NCBI RefSeq assembly: GCF_001311375.1
Contig: NZ_BBAS01000008.1
Span: 1-64,000, forward strand
DNA length: 64,000 nucleotides
Direction: 5' to 3'
Source: Limosilactobacillus equigenerosi DSM 18793 = JCM 14505
GTDB lineage: Bacteria > Bacillota > Bacilli > Lactobacillales > Lactobacillaceae
The notes under the pieces are model-generated. The model did no database searches. It had not been told where the DNA came from and saw only the letters and a program-made list of their open reading frames with translations. The position numbers and the translations under genes were made by a program. Shown piece by piece: positions 11,910-21,509 of the stretch. Position 1 is the stretch's first letter. The number at the start of each line of letters is the position of its first letter.

Positions 11910-12089
11910 ATGTACTCACGAGTTGTTCAAAGTAGTATGGCTCTACCAGTTGCGACGATTTTGCCGCGGACGGGGGCGACCTTAAGTCAGGTGGTAAGTG
12001 TTATTTTTGGGGTGTTAATGTTAATGCTAGTCGTTTCATTAATCATGATTAAAATTAAACAACGGCAATTAGAACGTGAGGATGATTAA
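11910..12089 (+). CDS. 59-residue membrane peptide with LPRTG motif
   Basis: A short gene with an excellent ribosome site (AGGAGG at 11897-11902, seven bases before ATG). The peptide has a polar N-terminus (MYSRVVQSSMALPVATI), then LPRTG, one long hydrophobic helix (VVSVIFGVLMLMLVVSLIMI) and a charged tail (KIKQRQLEREDD). That order is exactly a sortase sorting signal, but there is no signal peptide before it. Its stop overlaps the start of the glycosyltransferase (TAATG), so the two are translationally coupled. It may be a small partner subunit of the synthase, with LPRTG either functional or coincidental. I do not recognise a family. Confidence 0.7.
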   Translation: MYSRVVQSSMALPVATILPRTGATLSQVVSVIFGVLMLMLVVSLIMIKIKQRQLEREDD

Positions 12090-13325
12090 TGGAATCAGTT
12101 AATCGATTTATTTTAATTTTATTTTCAATCTTGGTTGTATTTAATGTTAGTCGCTTATTAATTGGGTTAACTTTAGCTAATTGGCATCAATTGCGACATT
12201 TAAATCGCCAGCGGCGGAAGTTACCTCGGTCGTTGCCAACGATGAGTGTGATTATTCCAGCTACAATGAAGAAAAATATATTCAACGAGCGGTAAAATCA
12301 GTCTTGAGGCAAACTGGGGTTCAGTTTGAAGTGATTGTGGTTGATGATGGCTCGACGGATCATACGGGGATTTTGCTTGATAAAATGGGCCAACGATATC
12401 CGCAGTTAGTCGTGTTACATCAAAATAATCAAGGGAAATCACGGGCGATTAATCATGGTTTAGCCAAGGCGACGGGAGAATTGGTAATGGTCTTAGATGC
12501 GGACTCTTATTTAGGGGAGCAAGCCTTAATGACGATGAGTCAGCATTTTGTTGATCCGCAGGTGATTGGGATGAGTGCGAATGTTCGGATTACCCGTCCG
12601 TTGAATTGGATTGAATGGGTGCAAAAAAAATTGAATATTTATTGGGGTATCGCTTAAAGGGATCGGAAGAATCGTTGGGACTGGAGTATATCATTGGAGG
12701 AGTTGGCTCAACGTTTCGTCGCCAAGCGATGCAAAAAGTGGGCGGATATGATACGGATTCGGTAACGGAAGATATTGATTTTACTTTGAAGTTGATTACG
12801 GCTTTTGGAAATCGGGGCTGGCGGTTTGGTTACGCCAATGACGTGATGGCGTATACACCACCGGTACAGACGTTTATCGAATTAATCCGACAACGATTGC
12901 GGTGGAAGTATGGGCGGTTTAAGGCGTTAGTTAAGTATCGCCAATTAATTTTCAGTACCACGGGACAGTACACGAAAACGTTGAGTTGGTGGAAATTACC
13001 GAAAGTATATGGTGAGGAATTAATGATGCTCTTGGAACCGGTTTTAATCTTGTGGATTATCGGGATTGCCATTGCTTACTTAGATCCAACGACAATTATT
13101 TCAATTTTGGTACTCTATACGGTGTTTGCATTGGCAACCTTTATTCCTGAAGATTTATCACCGTTTGAGCGTTTGCAGTTATTGCTCGTGGCGCCGCTAA
13201 CATATTTTATTTTATACGTAATTAATGTGGTGGACTGGATTTGTTTAATTCGTTGTCTACGGAAATGGCGCGCGATTGTTCGGAATCAAGATCAAACTGC
13301 CCGCTGGGAGCATGTGCAAAGATAA
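12089..13325 (+). CDS. Processive family 2 glycosyltransferase, membrane (two frameshifts)
   Basis: Resembles synthases of beta-linked polysaccharide such as poly-N-acetylglucosamine. An N-terminal helix precedes the catalytic domain with TMSVIIPAYNEEKYI, VVVDDGSTDHT, the DAD motif (MVLDADSY), SVTEDIDFTLKL and the processivity motif QRLRWKYG; two or three C-terminal helices follow. A T is missing near 12262 (CCAGCTACAATG) and an A is in excess in the eight-A run near 12620; corrected, the protein has about 411 residues. It is coupled to the LPRTG peptide. No deacetylase or export partner is nearby, so the polymer and its fate are open. Confidence 0.85.
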
Positions 13326-13331
13326 AACGAT

Positions 13332-13366
13332 AGCCCGTCGCCAGAGCCATGGTGAGGGGCTTTTGT
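13332..13366 (+). terminator. Probable intrinsic terminator
   Basis: AGCCCGTCGCC and GGTGAGGGGCT pair with one mismatch, followed by TTTTGTTT. Confidence 0.6.
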
Positions 13367-13467
13367 TTGGGGATTAACCAGAAAAAAATTAAAATTGGGG
13401 CGTGCAATTTAAGTGAGAGGAAGTATAATAATGACAATTCAATTAGAAAATTAAAAGGAAATGAGGG

Positions 13468-14407
13468 ATGAATATGACACGAAAAGTCGGAATCATTGGA
13501 ATGGGAAATGTGGGTGCAGCGGCTGCGCATTATATCGTGGCGAGTGGCTTTGCGGATGAATTAGTATTAATTGACAAGAATGAAGCCAAGGTTAAAGCGG
13601 ATGCTTTAGACTTTGAAGATGCGATGGCTAACTTGTTGCACCACACGGAGATTACCGTCAATGATTATGCTGCATTAGCGGATGCCGATGTGGTCATTTC
13701 AGCCCTGGGAAACATTAAATTACAAGATAATGCCGGTGATGATCGGTTTGCGGAATTGCCATTTACCCGGGTGGAAGTGCGGGCAGTGGCCGAAAAAAAT
13801 TAAGGCATCCGGGTTCCATGGTAAGTTAGTGGTAATCACCAATCCGGTTGATGTCATTACTTCGATTTATCAAGAAGTAACCGGGCTACCAAAGAACCAT
13901 GTCATTGGGACAGGGACGTTATTGGATTCAGCGCGGATGAAGCGGGCGGTGGCCTCCCGATTAGGCTTGGATCCGCGGTCCGTCACGGGGTACAACCTTG
14001 GTGAACATGGGAACTCACAATTTACCGCTTGGTCAACGGTCCGGGTGTTAGGTAAGCCGGTTACCGAAATTGCAGCGGCCCGGGGACTTGATTTAGCCGA
14101 ACTTGACCATGAAGCAAAAGTTGGTGGTCATACGGTCTTCCGGGGCAAGAAGTATACGAATTATGGGGTTTCAACTTCGGCAGTTAAGTTAGCCGTGGCG
14201 ATTATGTCCAATTCGTTAACGGAAATGCCAGTTTCAAATTTCCGTGAAGAATACGGAATCTATTTGTCATATCCAGCAGTCGTTGGGAACGACGGCGTGG
14301 TGGAACAATTACAACTAGACTTAACCCCTGAAGAATTAGAGAAGCTCCAAGCCTCAGCCGACTTCATTAAGCAAAAGTACGCTGAAAGTAAGGAAGCCTT
14401 ACAATAA
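13468..14407 (+). CDS. hicD: L-2-hydroxyisocaproate dehydrogenase (frameshifted)
   Basis: NAD-dependent reduction of branched 2-keto acids to L-2-hydroxy acids. The Rossmann motif is [34 protein letters not shown] replaces the substrate loop of lactate dehydrogenases and matches L-HicDH closely. [17 protein letters not shown] and the active-site GEHGNSQF are present. The start has AAAGGAA upstream; ATG 13474 behind GAGGG is an alternative. The seven-A run near 13791-13797 causes a premature stop after VAEKN; with six A it reads [20 protein letters not shown], giving about 312 residues. The gene is monocistronic with a strong terminator. Confidence 0.93.
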
Positions 14408-14410
14408 TTA

Positions 14411-14448
14411 AAAGGCACCTCGCAAAATGTTTTGCGAGGTGCTTTTTA
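14411..14448. terminator. Bidirectional intrinsic terminator
   Basis: GCACCTCGCAAAA (14415-14427) and TTTTGCGAGGTGC (14430-14442) are perfect complements flanked by A and T tracts, shared with convergent pepN. Confidence 0.92.
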
Positions 14449-14456
14449 GTATCGGA

Positions 14457-16982
14457 TTATAATTCAGCTAAGGCAGCTAAGACGGCTGCTTGTTGTGCTT
14501 GGATTAAGGCCACCCGACTTTGAATGACGTTTAAGTCCATCTTGATTTCCCGGGTTAAACCAGGCGTATCGAGTTTTGGAGTAAAGAAACGGTCAAAGTT
14601 AGCTAATTGAGTTGGCGTCTTGAAGGCACGGGACGTTACAGTGATGAAAGTGGCAAATTCCATATCGCCACCAACAGTTGCTTCGAGCCAGTCCCAATTG
14701 GTTACTAACCAGTTCCAAGCTTCATCGCTGGCGCTATCATTAGCTAATAGGCCATAGTACCAGCCCCGCAAGTCTTGCGGTTTAATCACGGCCGCGTTTT
14801 TGAATTCTTTTAATAAGCCAGTGATTAAGGTGTGATCTTTAACACTCACCAAGGCGGCTTGTAAGCCACTCTTGAAACTTGGATTTGCCGTCTTTTGATA
14901 CATGGTTAAGAATTGATGGAATAATTGCGTGCTAGGGTAATGTTTCATCTCATTCTTTAAGACGCTCGTCCGGATGGCAGCGGGGAGATTTTCTAAATCA
15001 TCTTGATGAAGTTCGAAAAATTCATGGGCTTGCTTGATGGCCCCGTCGTCTTCACCAGCCAATGCCAGCCCAATAGCCATTGGGCGTAACATCGTTTGGT
15101 CCACTGTATCAGTGCCGTTAGCGTGCCAACCAAGGTTGTGTAAGTGGGGACGGCTTAATTCCCGGTAAAGTTGGTGTAATTGAGCTTCGGCGTCGCTATT
15201 TGGTTGGACGAATTGTTTTAATTGACCAGCTAAGGCAAATAAGACATCGTTAACAATGTAAGCCTCACTATGTGCGAATTGTGGTAATAATTTAACAATG
15301 TCAGCGTATGGAATTTGTTGGGCTTGGGCCAAGAGGCGGATATCTTCCAATAAATTCCGTTGGTCAGCAGCGTTGAGGGTTGCTAAATTATTTAACAGAT
15401 CTGCTTGTAAGGTTTGGTCGTATTTCACAATAAAGTGGCTGGCAGCGGACTGGTTTAAACATAATGGTTGGTCATGTTGCGAACGCATTTGTTCGTAATT
15501 ACCAAGGTTTAACGTCGGTGTTGTCATTAAGGCTGGAATTTCTGGGTAATTAGCGTGGAGCGGAATTTGCCATTGGCGGTTTTGATCTGAGTGTTCACCA
15601 ATAAAGAATTGGTGTTGACTGAGGACTAAGTCGCCATCGACAAGGTTAGCTTCAACAACGGGATAACCTGGTTGTTCGAGCCAGGAATGCATAATTTGCC
15701 CCACTGGCATGCCAGAAGCGGCTTCTAAGGCTTGCCATAAATCGTCCCCAGTGGCGTTGCCGTATTGATGAGCAGCAAAGTATTGCTTTAAGCCGGCGCG
15801 TAAGGCATCGTCACCAATTAAGGAGCGAACCATGACTAACATTCGTGATCCCTTAGCGTAAACAATTGCCCCGTCGAATAATGCGTCGATTTCAGCCGGG
15901 TCATTAACAGCGACATGGACGGATTGCACGCCGTCAGTGGCATCCCGGTTTAAGGCACTTGGCACTTCGCTGGTTTGGAAGAGATCCCAAACTTGCCACG
16001 TTGGTTCGAGGGCATCAAGGGCGAGGTATTCCATCATGTTGGCAAAACTTTCATTTAACCATAATTCATCCCACCACTTCATCGTGACGAGATCCCCAAA
16101 CCATTGGTGGGCCAATTCGTGGGTAATTACGGTTGCCACGATTTGCTTTGTGCGGAGTGGGGTGTTATCTGGATCAAGCGTTAAGTAGGCTTCCCGGTAA
16201 GTGACCAAGCCCCAGTTTTCCATTGCCCCGGCGGAGAAGTCGGGCAGGGCTAATTGCCATGAATGTGGTAATGGGTATGGCGTTTGATAGAAGTCTTCGT
16301 AGAATTCAATCGCCCGCTTCGCAATATCTAAGGCGAAATCGAGTTCCTTGGCTTGGTGGGCCTTAGTAGCGAAGACACCGACTTTAACGCCACTCTTGGT
16401 TTCGGTTAATTTGCTTTGTAAGTCCCCGAAGGCGAAGGCAACGAGATACGTTGACATTTTAACGGTGCGTTCAAAGTAGTGGTACCCATCAACAACCTTG
16501 GTTTCCGGCATATTAGCCAGCACCGTTTCACCGGGTTGTTCGTCAAATTTTAAAGCCAGGTCAAAGGTGGCCTTGGCTTCTGGTTCGTCAATCGATGGGA
16601 AGGCTTGCCGAGCAAAGGTGGTTTCGAATTGCGTCCCGATAATTTGCTTGGTTTCACCGTTTAGTTCGTAATAAGACGGGTAAATACCCATCATCGTGTC
16701 GGTTAATGGGGCAGTATAGGTAACAGCGACGGTGATTTCACCAGTTGTGGGGGTGGTGAAGTTAATTGTTTCGGTTTCATCGCTGACCGTAAATGGAACT
16801 GCTTGATCATTAACTAAGACTTCGCTTACGGTCATGAATTTTTGGTGGAGTTGTAAGGTTGGTTGGCTGGCGTGACCGGTGATGGTCGCCTGACCCGAAA
16901 TTAATTTGCTAGCGCGATCAACCATAATTTTTAACTGGTAATTATTTGGTTGAAAAGCGGTATATAAGTGTTCAATTGCCAT
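14457..16982 (-). CDS. pepN: Aminopeptidase N (M1 family)
   Basis: Zinc aminopeptidase of 841 residues that releases N-terminal residues from peptides in the cytoplasm, central to peptide nitrogen use in lactic acid bacteria. The exopeptidase motif GAMENWG (about 255) precedes the zinc site VITHELAHQWFGDLVTMKWW (about 288-307), with the third ligand in LNESFAN. The C-terminal half is the helical ERAP1-like domain. Start ATG 16982 follows TAGGAGGTGCCCAG. The reading is uninterrupted for 2.5 kb. Confidence 0.97.
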   Translation of the reverse strand: MAIEHLYTAFQPNNYQLKIMVDRASKLISGQATITGHASQPTLQLHQKFMTVSEVLVNDQAVPFTVSDETETINFTTPTTGEITVAVTYTAPLTDTMMGIYPSYYELNGETKQIIGTQFETTFARQAFPSIDEPEAKATFDLALKFDEQPGETVLANMPETKVVDGYHYFERTVKMSTYLVAFAFGDLQSKLTETKSGVKVGVFATKAHQAKELDFALDIAKRAIEFYEDFYQTPYPLPHSWQLALPDFSAGAMENWGLVTYREAYLTLDPDNTPLRTKQIVATVITHELAHQWFGDLVTMKWWDELWLNESFANMMEYLALDALEPTWQVWDLFQTSEVPSALNRDATDGVQSVHVAVNDPAEIDALFDGAIVYAKGSRMLVMVRSLIGDDALRAGLKQYFAAHQYGNATGDDLWQALEAASGMPVGQIMHSWLEQPGYPVVEANLVDGDLVLSQHQFFIGEHSDQNRQWQIPLHANYPEIPALMTTPTLNLGNYEQMRSQHDQPLCLNQSAASHFIVKYDQTLQADLLNNLATLNAADQRNLLEDIRLLAQAQQIPYADIVKLLPQFAHSEAYIVNDVLFALAGQLKQFVQPNSDAEAQLHQLYRELSRPHLHNLGWHANGTDTVDQTMLRPMAIGLALAGEDDGAIKQAHEFFELHQDDLENLPAAIRTSVLKNEMKHYPSTQLFHQFLTMYQKTANPSFKSGLQAALVSVKDHTLITGLLKEFKNAAVIKPQDLRGWYYGLLANDSASDEAWNWLVTNWDWLEATVGGDMEFATFITVTSRAFKTPTQLANFDRFFTPKLDTPGLTREIKMDLNVIQSRVALIQAQQAAVLAALAEL

Positions 16983-17094
16983 CTGGGCACCTCCTAAAAT
17001 GTTTAATCATAGTATACGCTATTTTCAAGCGAAAGCGTAATGTTAGGTTACTTTCGATATTGCCGGATGAAATGAGATTTGATAAGCTAAAGAT

Positions 17095-17168
17095 GCCATC
17101 TTAGCTCAGCTAGGTAGAGCGTGTCCATGGTAAGGATGAGGTCGGCGGTTCGAGTCCGCCAGGTGGCT
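17095..17168 (+). tRNA. tRNA-Thr (anticodon GGT)
   Basis: Acceptor GCCATCT/AGGTGGC with one G-T pair and discriminator T; D arm GCTC/GAGC; anticodon stem TGTCC/GGATG around ATGGTAA; T arm GGCGG/CCGCC around TTCGAGT. The anticodon GGT reads ACC and ACU. No CCA is encoded. Confidence 0.93.
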
Positions 17169-17180
17169 TAAACGATTAAT

Positions 17181-17210
17181 AAAAGGAGGCAGTCAAATGC
17201 CTCCTTTTTT
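17181..17210. terminator. Bidirectional intrinsic terminator
   Basis: AAAAGGAGGC and GCCTCCTTTTTT enclose AGTCAAAT; it ends both the tRNA and the leftward hpt transcript. Confidence 0.88.
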
Positions 17211-17211
17211 A

Positions 17212-17745
17212 TTAATCATAAATTTCGTGTTTTAAAATCGCAATTGCCGGTAAATTCCGGTATTGATGATTGTAATCAAGCCCGTAGCCAACGATGAATT
17301 CGTCGGGAACTTTAAAACCGACATAATCTGCTTCTAGGTCAACTTCGCGTCGACCAGGTTTATCAAGCATGGCGCAAGTTACGATGCTTTTAGCGCCACG
17401 ATTAGCAAAGTGTTGCAGTAAAAATTGCAGTGAATTCCCAGTATCGATAATATCTTCGACGATAATGACGGGACGATCAGTAATATCGGTTGCTAAATCA
17501 CGGAGTAAGCGCACGTTGTGGCTCGTTGAACTAGAACCGTAACTAGCAATGTCGATGTAATCGAGTGAAATTGGGAAGTTTAGTTGTCGGATGAGGTCGG
17601 CGGTAAAAATGGCGGCTCCGGTCATCACGGTTACAATGACGGGGTATTGATCGTGGTAGGTTTTAGTTAATTCGGCGCCGAGCTCAGCGACCCGCGTGGC
17701 GATTTCGTCCGGGGTGAACAGGATTTGTTCGCAATCTTGGTACAT
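17212..17745 (-). CDS. hpt: Hypoxanthine phosphoribosyltransferase
   Basis: Purine salvage enzyme converting hypoxanthine or guanine with PRPP to IMP or GMP. It has 177 residues. The PRPP loop is VIIVEDIIDTGNSL (about 105-118), with VMTGAAIFTADLIRQL upstream and DKPGRREVDLEADYVGF / FIVGYGLDYN at the purine side. The start follows AAAGGAGTTACTC. The gene stands alone here rather than beside tilS and ftsH as is common in Firmicutes. Confidence 0.94.
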   Translation of the reverse strand: MYQDCEQILFTPDEIATRVAELGAELTKTYHDQYPVIVTVMTGAAIFTADLIRQLNFPISLDYIDIASYGSSSTSHNVRLLRDLATDITDRPVIIVEDIIDTGNSLQFLLQHFANRGAKSIVTCAMLDKPGRREVDLEADYVGFKVPDEFIVGYGLDYNHQYRNLPAIAILKHEIYD

Positions 17746-17852
17746 GAGTAACTCCTTTATCAGCTTAGTGCTTATTACGAATTAATTTTACCATACTTTA
17801 GAAACGAATTAACAATTAATGTTCGTGAAAATCAGGAATTTAATTATTTAGA

Positions 17853-17893
17853 TGATTGTTCGTTCGTTAATCGACGGTAATTAACGAACAATC
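17853..17893. promoter_or_regulatory. Imperfect palindrome upstream of the M20 peptidase
   Basis: TTCGTTAAT and ATTAACGAA are exact complements around CGACGGTA; the outer parts GATTGTTCG and GAACAATC continue the pairing with a four-base bulge. It lies in the divergent hpt/M20 gap and may be an operator. Confidence 0.45.
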
Positions 17894-17962
17894 TAAGTTA
17901 TGTTTGCGGAAAAAGTGGAAAACTCGTATGATAGATGAAATTGAATTTGAATTGAGGTGAAA

Positions 17963-19099
17963 ATGATGCAAAAAACATCCCAGTTGGAATTATTACAAGC
18001 GTTGTTACAACGGCCGAGTGTGAATGGTGATGAACGGCGGGTAACGGAATACCTGGCCGAATTCCTAGCTAATCATGGCATTACGAGTGAGTTGATTGAA
18101 TTATCTCCCGGGCGCGCGGGCTTAGTGGCTGAGATTGGACCGCAAAACCGGCCGGTCGTGGCTTTAGCAGCCCACGCTGATACGGTCGCAGTGGGTGAAG
18201 CGGATAATTGGCAATATCCGCCATTTGCGGCCACGGTTGCTAACAAGCGGATTTATGGGCGGGGCGCCGTTGATATGAAAGGCGGTTTAGCAGCGATGGT
18301 ATGTGCGGTGGTAGCGCTTCATGAGCAGGAAAGTTCGTTACCGGTGCGGGTGCGCTTAATTGTGTCAACTGATGAAGAAGTCGGCGGACTTGGGGCAGCG
18401 CAATTAGTTGCAACAGGGCATTTAAAGGATGTCGTGGCGGTTGTAATTGGCGAAGCAACCAGTGGGGAAGTGCAGTATGCGCACAATGGTTCATTTGATT
18501 ATCAAGTGACTTCAATTGGTAAGTTAGCACATAGTTCGCAACCGCAGTTAGGAGTAAACGCGGTGATGAATTTAGTTCAATTCATTAATCAAGAACCGAC
18601 TGTCTTCGCCAATGCTCCTGTGAGTGAGGTGTTAGGCCCAGTGATTCACAGTGTAACCGTTTTTCATGGTGGGGAACAATTGAATTCAATTCCGGATCAA
18701 GCTTACCTACAAGGAAATGTGCGGACGATTCCGGAGTTTGATAATGAACAAACGAAAGCGGGTTTTGAACGGTTAATTACCCAGTTAAATCAACAACCAG
18801 GCGTTAATTTATCGTTATCGGTGGTCGCAGACTTTGCTCCAGTCGTGACCGCGCCGACGAACCCATTAGTTCAACAGATGCAACAAGCGGTGGCAGCGGT
18901 TACCGGCGTGCAACCTCCGTTGGCAATTTCTAATGGTGCCACGGATGCATCGCGCTATGTGATTGGTAATCCTGCGTTGGAGGTTGTGATTTATGGTCCC
19001 GGGGATGAAGCGCAGTCGCACCAAGTTGATGAATCATTGCCATTGGATGAATATTATCAAGCAATTGAGATTTATCAACGATTCATTATGAGGTTGTGA
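17963..19099 (+). CDS. M20 family metallopeptidase (ArgE/DapE type)
   Basis: Two-metal amidase or peptidase of about 378 residues, like succinyl-diaminopimelate desuccinylases and acetylornithine deacetylases. Metal and catalytic motifs are LAAHADTVAVG, GRGAVDMKGGLAAMV, STDEEVGG and VIGEATSGE; the dimerisation domain follows (GSFDYQVTSIGKLAHSSQPQ). The start could be ATG 17963 or ATG 17966 behind GAGGTG. The true substrate cannot be told. Its last two codons and TGA (AGG TTG TGA) lie inside the left end of a repeat module, so the repeat supplies the stop codon. Confidence 0.88.
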   Translation: MMQKTSQLELLQALLQRPSVNGDERRVTEYLAEFLANHGITSELIELSPGRAGLVAEIGPQNRPVVALAAHADTVAVGEADNWQYPPFAATVANKRIYGRGAVDMKGGLAAMVCAVVALHEQESSLPVRVRLIVSTDEEVGGLGAAQLVATGHLKDVVAVVIGEATSGEVQYAHNGSFDYQVTSIGKLAHSSQPQLGVNAVMNLVQFINQEPTVFANAPVSEVLGPVIHSVTVFHGGEQLNSIPDQAYLQGNVRTIPEFDNEQTKAGFERLITQLNQQPGVNLSLSVVADFAPVVTAPTNPLVQQMQQAVAAVTGVQPPLAISNGATDASRYVIGNPALEVVIYGPGDEAQSHQVDESLPLDEYYQAIEIYQRFIMRL

Positions 19100-19216
19100 G
19101 CTCAGCTATCAATGCGCCTGTTGGCGTAACGATACAAATGGCGTCGGAACTGGCATCGCCAGGTTCGGCGTCATTTTGAGTTAGGACCTAAGGCGCTGCT
19201 GAGCGAACGTAGTTAC
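19091..19216 (+). repeat. Hairpin repeat module, locus R1, GCTCAGC type
   Basis: It starts with AGGTTGTGAG and ends with GAACGTAGTTAC. Between them are three nested pairings: GCTCAGC with GCTGAGC, GCGCC with GGCGC, and a stem of about 28 bp from GTAACGATACAAATGGCG to its partner near 19165-19185 around the loop ATC. A trailer GTTGCCGTAGAA follows at 19220-19231. It is nearly identical to the module at 42766-42891. It lies 3' of the M20 gene, in its sense. Confidence 0.9.
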
Positions 19217-19265
19217 AAAGTTGCCGTAGAAACAATCCAGTCTGCAAAATTAACCCAAACAAAAA

Positions 19266-19303
19266 AAAGACGGTCAGAGATAATTTCTCTGACCGTCTTT
19301 TGG
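19266..19303. terminator. Bidirectional intrinsic terminator
   Basis: AAAGACGGTCAGAGA and TCTCTGACCGTCTTT are perfect complements between convergent genes. Confidence 0.92.
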
Positions 19304-19313
19304 GAGGCAATGC

Positions 19314-20109
19314 TTAGTTTAAGCTAGCCCGAATTGATTGTAATTGTGGTAATAAGGCTTGCTTTTGGGCATCGGTTAATTCAGATGTGTTAGCTAACCA
19401 TTCCCCAACTTCACCTTCACCGTTGTTACCAACTAAGACCGTGGTTCCGCCGATCTTGGATGTGTGCCATGAGTGACCAGCAAATGAAACGGTTTGCGTG
19501 GCGTTGGCTTTGTCGGCTTGGCTCATTGATGAAGCTTCTTCGTCAGTCATATCATTCTTCGTTGATGATGAAGATGACTTGCTAGAAGTTTTAGTTGCCT
19601 TTGTTGATGATTTGGTTGCCTTAGATACCTTAGATGACTTAGCGTTATCGCTACTGCTTTCCTTAGCGGCGGTGTCATTCTTGACATCGGCTAATAAGTC
19701 GTTAATTGCACTCTTATCATCCTTGTATTGCTTGATTAATGCGGACTTAGTAAAAGTCTTTGTTGCATTAGTAGCGCCAGTTGTTGCATCAGTGTATGTT
19801 ACCTTGACGTCATTTTGGCTGACAGTCATAGTTGTTGGTTGCCCACCAAAGTCAATCTTGTAAGTGTTCTTGCTTGGGTTTTCCCAGTTCATCAAGTCAA
19901 CGTTGGCTGATAAATCGTCAATCGTCTTGTGGTTTAAGGCCATGTAAGCCATTAAAGCAGCATCTTCGTTGGATACCTTGGCTTGGTTGGTCTTTTGAAC
20001 CTTCACAGCGACTGGCTTAGTTGCCGTTTCTTTGGCTGAATTTGAGCCACAAGCAGCTAAAGGTAAGACCAAGGCAGCCGTTGCGATCAATGCAGTTGCT
20101 TTTTTTCAT
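19314..20109 (-). CDS. Lipoprotein with Ser/Lys-rich linker (frameshift at codon 3)
   Basis: Exported lipoprotein of about 264 residues, function unknown. The start ATG 20107-20109 follows GGAGAATTATA. A seven-A run right after it breaks the frame; with six A the signal peptide reads MKKATALIATAALVLPLAAC, with lipobox LAAC. An N-terminal domain (about 40-140) is followed by a low-complexity Ser/Thr/Lys stretch (about 150-190), then a small domain with FAGHSWHTSKIGGTTVLVGN. The architecture resembles lactobacillar lipoproteins annotated as the Lreu_0056 type (weak memory-based match). It parallels the lipoprotein at 41756. Confidence 0.75.
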
Positions 20110-20259
20110 TATAATTCTCCTTCAATAAAATCTAACTACACTTAGTATAACAAAAAAAGGGCTCGTTTGCCTAGTATAACTAGTTAATCTCAGCGAATTC
20201 AATCAAATTTTGATACAATTAAAACTAATTAGTTATATTTCATTTGGAAGGAGGACGCT

Positions 20260-21433
20260 ATGTCATTTATTGGCACGTTAGCTTTGTTATTAGTAATTAC
20301 GTTAGTAGTTTCCCAACTTTTTGGTCGGTGGGGAATACCCGACGTGATTGGACAAATTTTAGTGGGGGTCATTTGTGGACCGGCATTATTAGGATGGTTC
20401 CAACAAACGGCAATGATTGAACAATTCCAAGAAATTGGGGTGATCATTTTAATGTTTATCGCAGGGTTAGAAAGTGATTTAAGCCTCTTAAAGAAATATT
20501 TAAAGCCGGCCTTAGCAGTGGCGCTGGGGGGATGATTCTCCCAATTGTGATCATGGGCGGGGCATATATTTATTTGGGATTGATCCGTTTGAAGCCTTCT
20601 TCATCGGGGTGATTTTCTCAGCCACGTCTGTTAGTATTTCCGTGGCGGTGTTGCGCGAGTTTAAGAAGTTGGATTCCAAAGAAGGAGCCACTATTCTTGG
20701 GGCCGCCGTGGCGGATGATATTGCCGGGGTGATGATGCTAAGTATTATGATTAGTATGATGAATTCACGTGGGGAACACGTTCCCAATAGTGGCCACGGC
20801 TCACTACCATTATGGTTAACCTTATTATTACAAGCTGGCTTCTTTGTAGTGTCATATTTCTTAATTCGTTGGTTAGCCCCTAAATTAATGAAGATAAGTG
20901 AACAAATGCTTCCAGTTGCCTCAAGTTCAATTATGGCGATGATTGTTTGCTTAGGAATGGCCACGGCGGCCGAAGCAGTGAGTTTAAGCGGGGCCGTGGG
21001 ATCGTTTTTTGCCGGTATCGCAATTGCGAATACGCATAAAAAAGAAACGATTAATCGGAGTTTTGTTCCGATTGGGTATGCGATGTTTATCCCAATTTTC
21101 TTTGTTAATGTTGGTCTAAGTATGCGTTTAGATCATTTCTGGGATTCAATTGTGTTAATTGTAGTGATGACCTTCTTAGCAATTATCACGAAACTATTTG
21201 GTTCCGGAGCCGGCGCGCGGATGCTCGGCTTTGATTTCAACAGTAGTTATGTCGTCGGGAGCGGCATGATTGCGCGGGGGGAAATGGCGCTAATTACCGC
21301 CCAAATTGGTTATGGGGCTCATTTAATCTCAGAAACTTACTATTCCGACATTATTACGGTGATTGTGTTGGCAACCTTGCTGGCACCGTTCGTATTAAAG
21401 CATGCGTTAAAGAAAATTACACCAGCTGCTTAA
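20260..21433 (+). CDS. Cation:proton antiporter, CPA2/NapA-KefB type (two frameshifts)
   Basis: Integral membrane Na+(K+)/H+ exchanger of about 392 residues, probably 12-13 helices. FGRWGIPDVIGQILVGVICG and the discontinuous helix core SATSVSISVAVLREF with AAVADDIAGVMML (the ion-binding Asp pair) identify CPA2. A G is missing in the run near 20528 (CTGGGGGGATG) and a T near 20574 (TATTTGGGATTG); restoring both joins ALGGMILPIVIMGGAYIYF to GIDPFEAFFIGVIF. The start follows AAGGAGGACGCT. No RCK/TrkA domain is attached. Confidence 0.9.
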
Positions 21434-21509
21434 GTTAGTTAAAAAGTCGTCTGCCAAGACGGCTTTTATTTTTAATTAAAAAAGATTGACGTTTGATTAG
21501 AAAAAGATT

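Noticed and set aside
13791-13797. Programmed ribosomal frameshifting at A/T runs in hicD and similar genes
   Set aside because: The breaks occur in many unrelated genes, without slippery heptamer plus structure, and include breaks right after the start codon (murA, lipoprotein). Sequence error is simpler.
14457-16982. Opposite-strand ORFs inside pepN
   Set aside because: They are short, lack ribosome sites and lie under an intact, strongly conserved gene.
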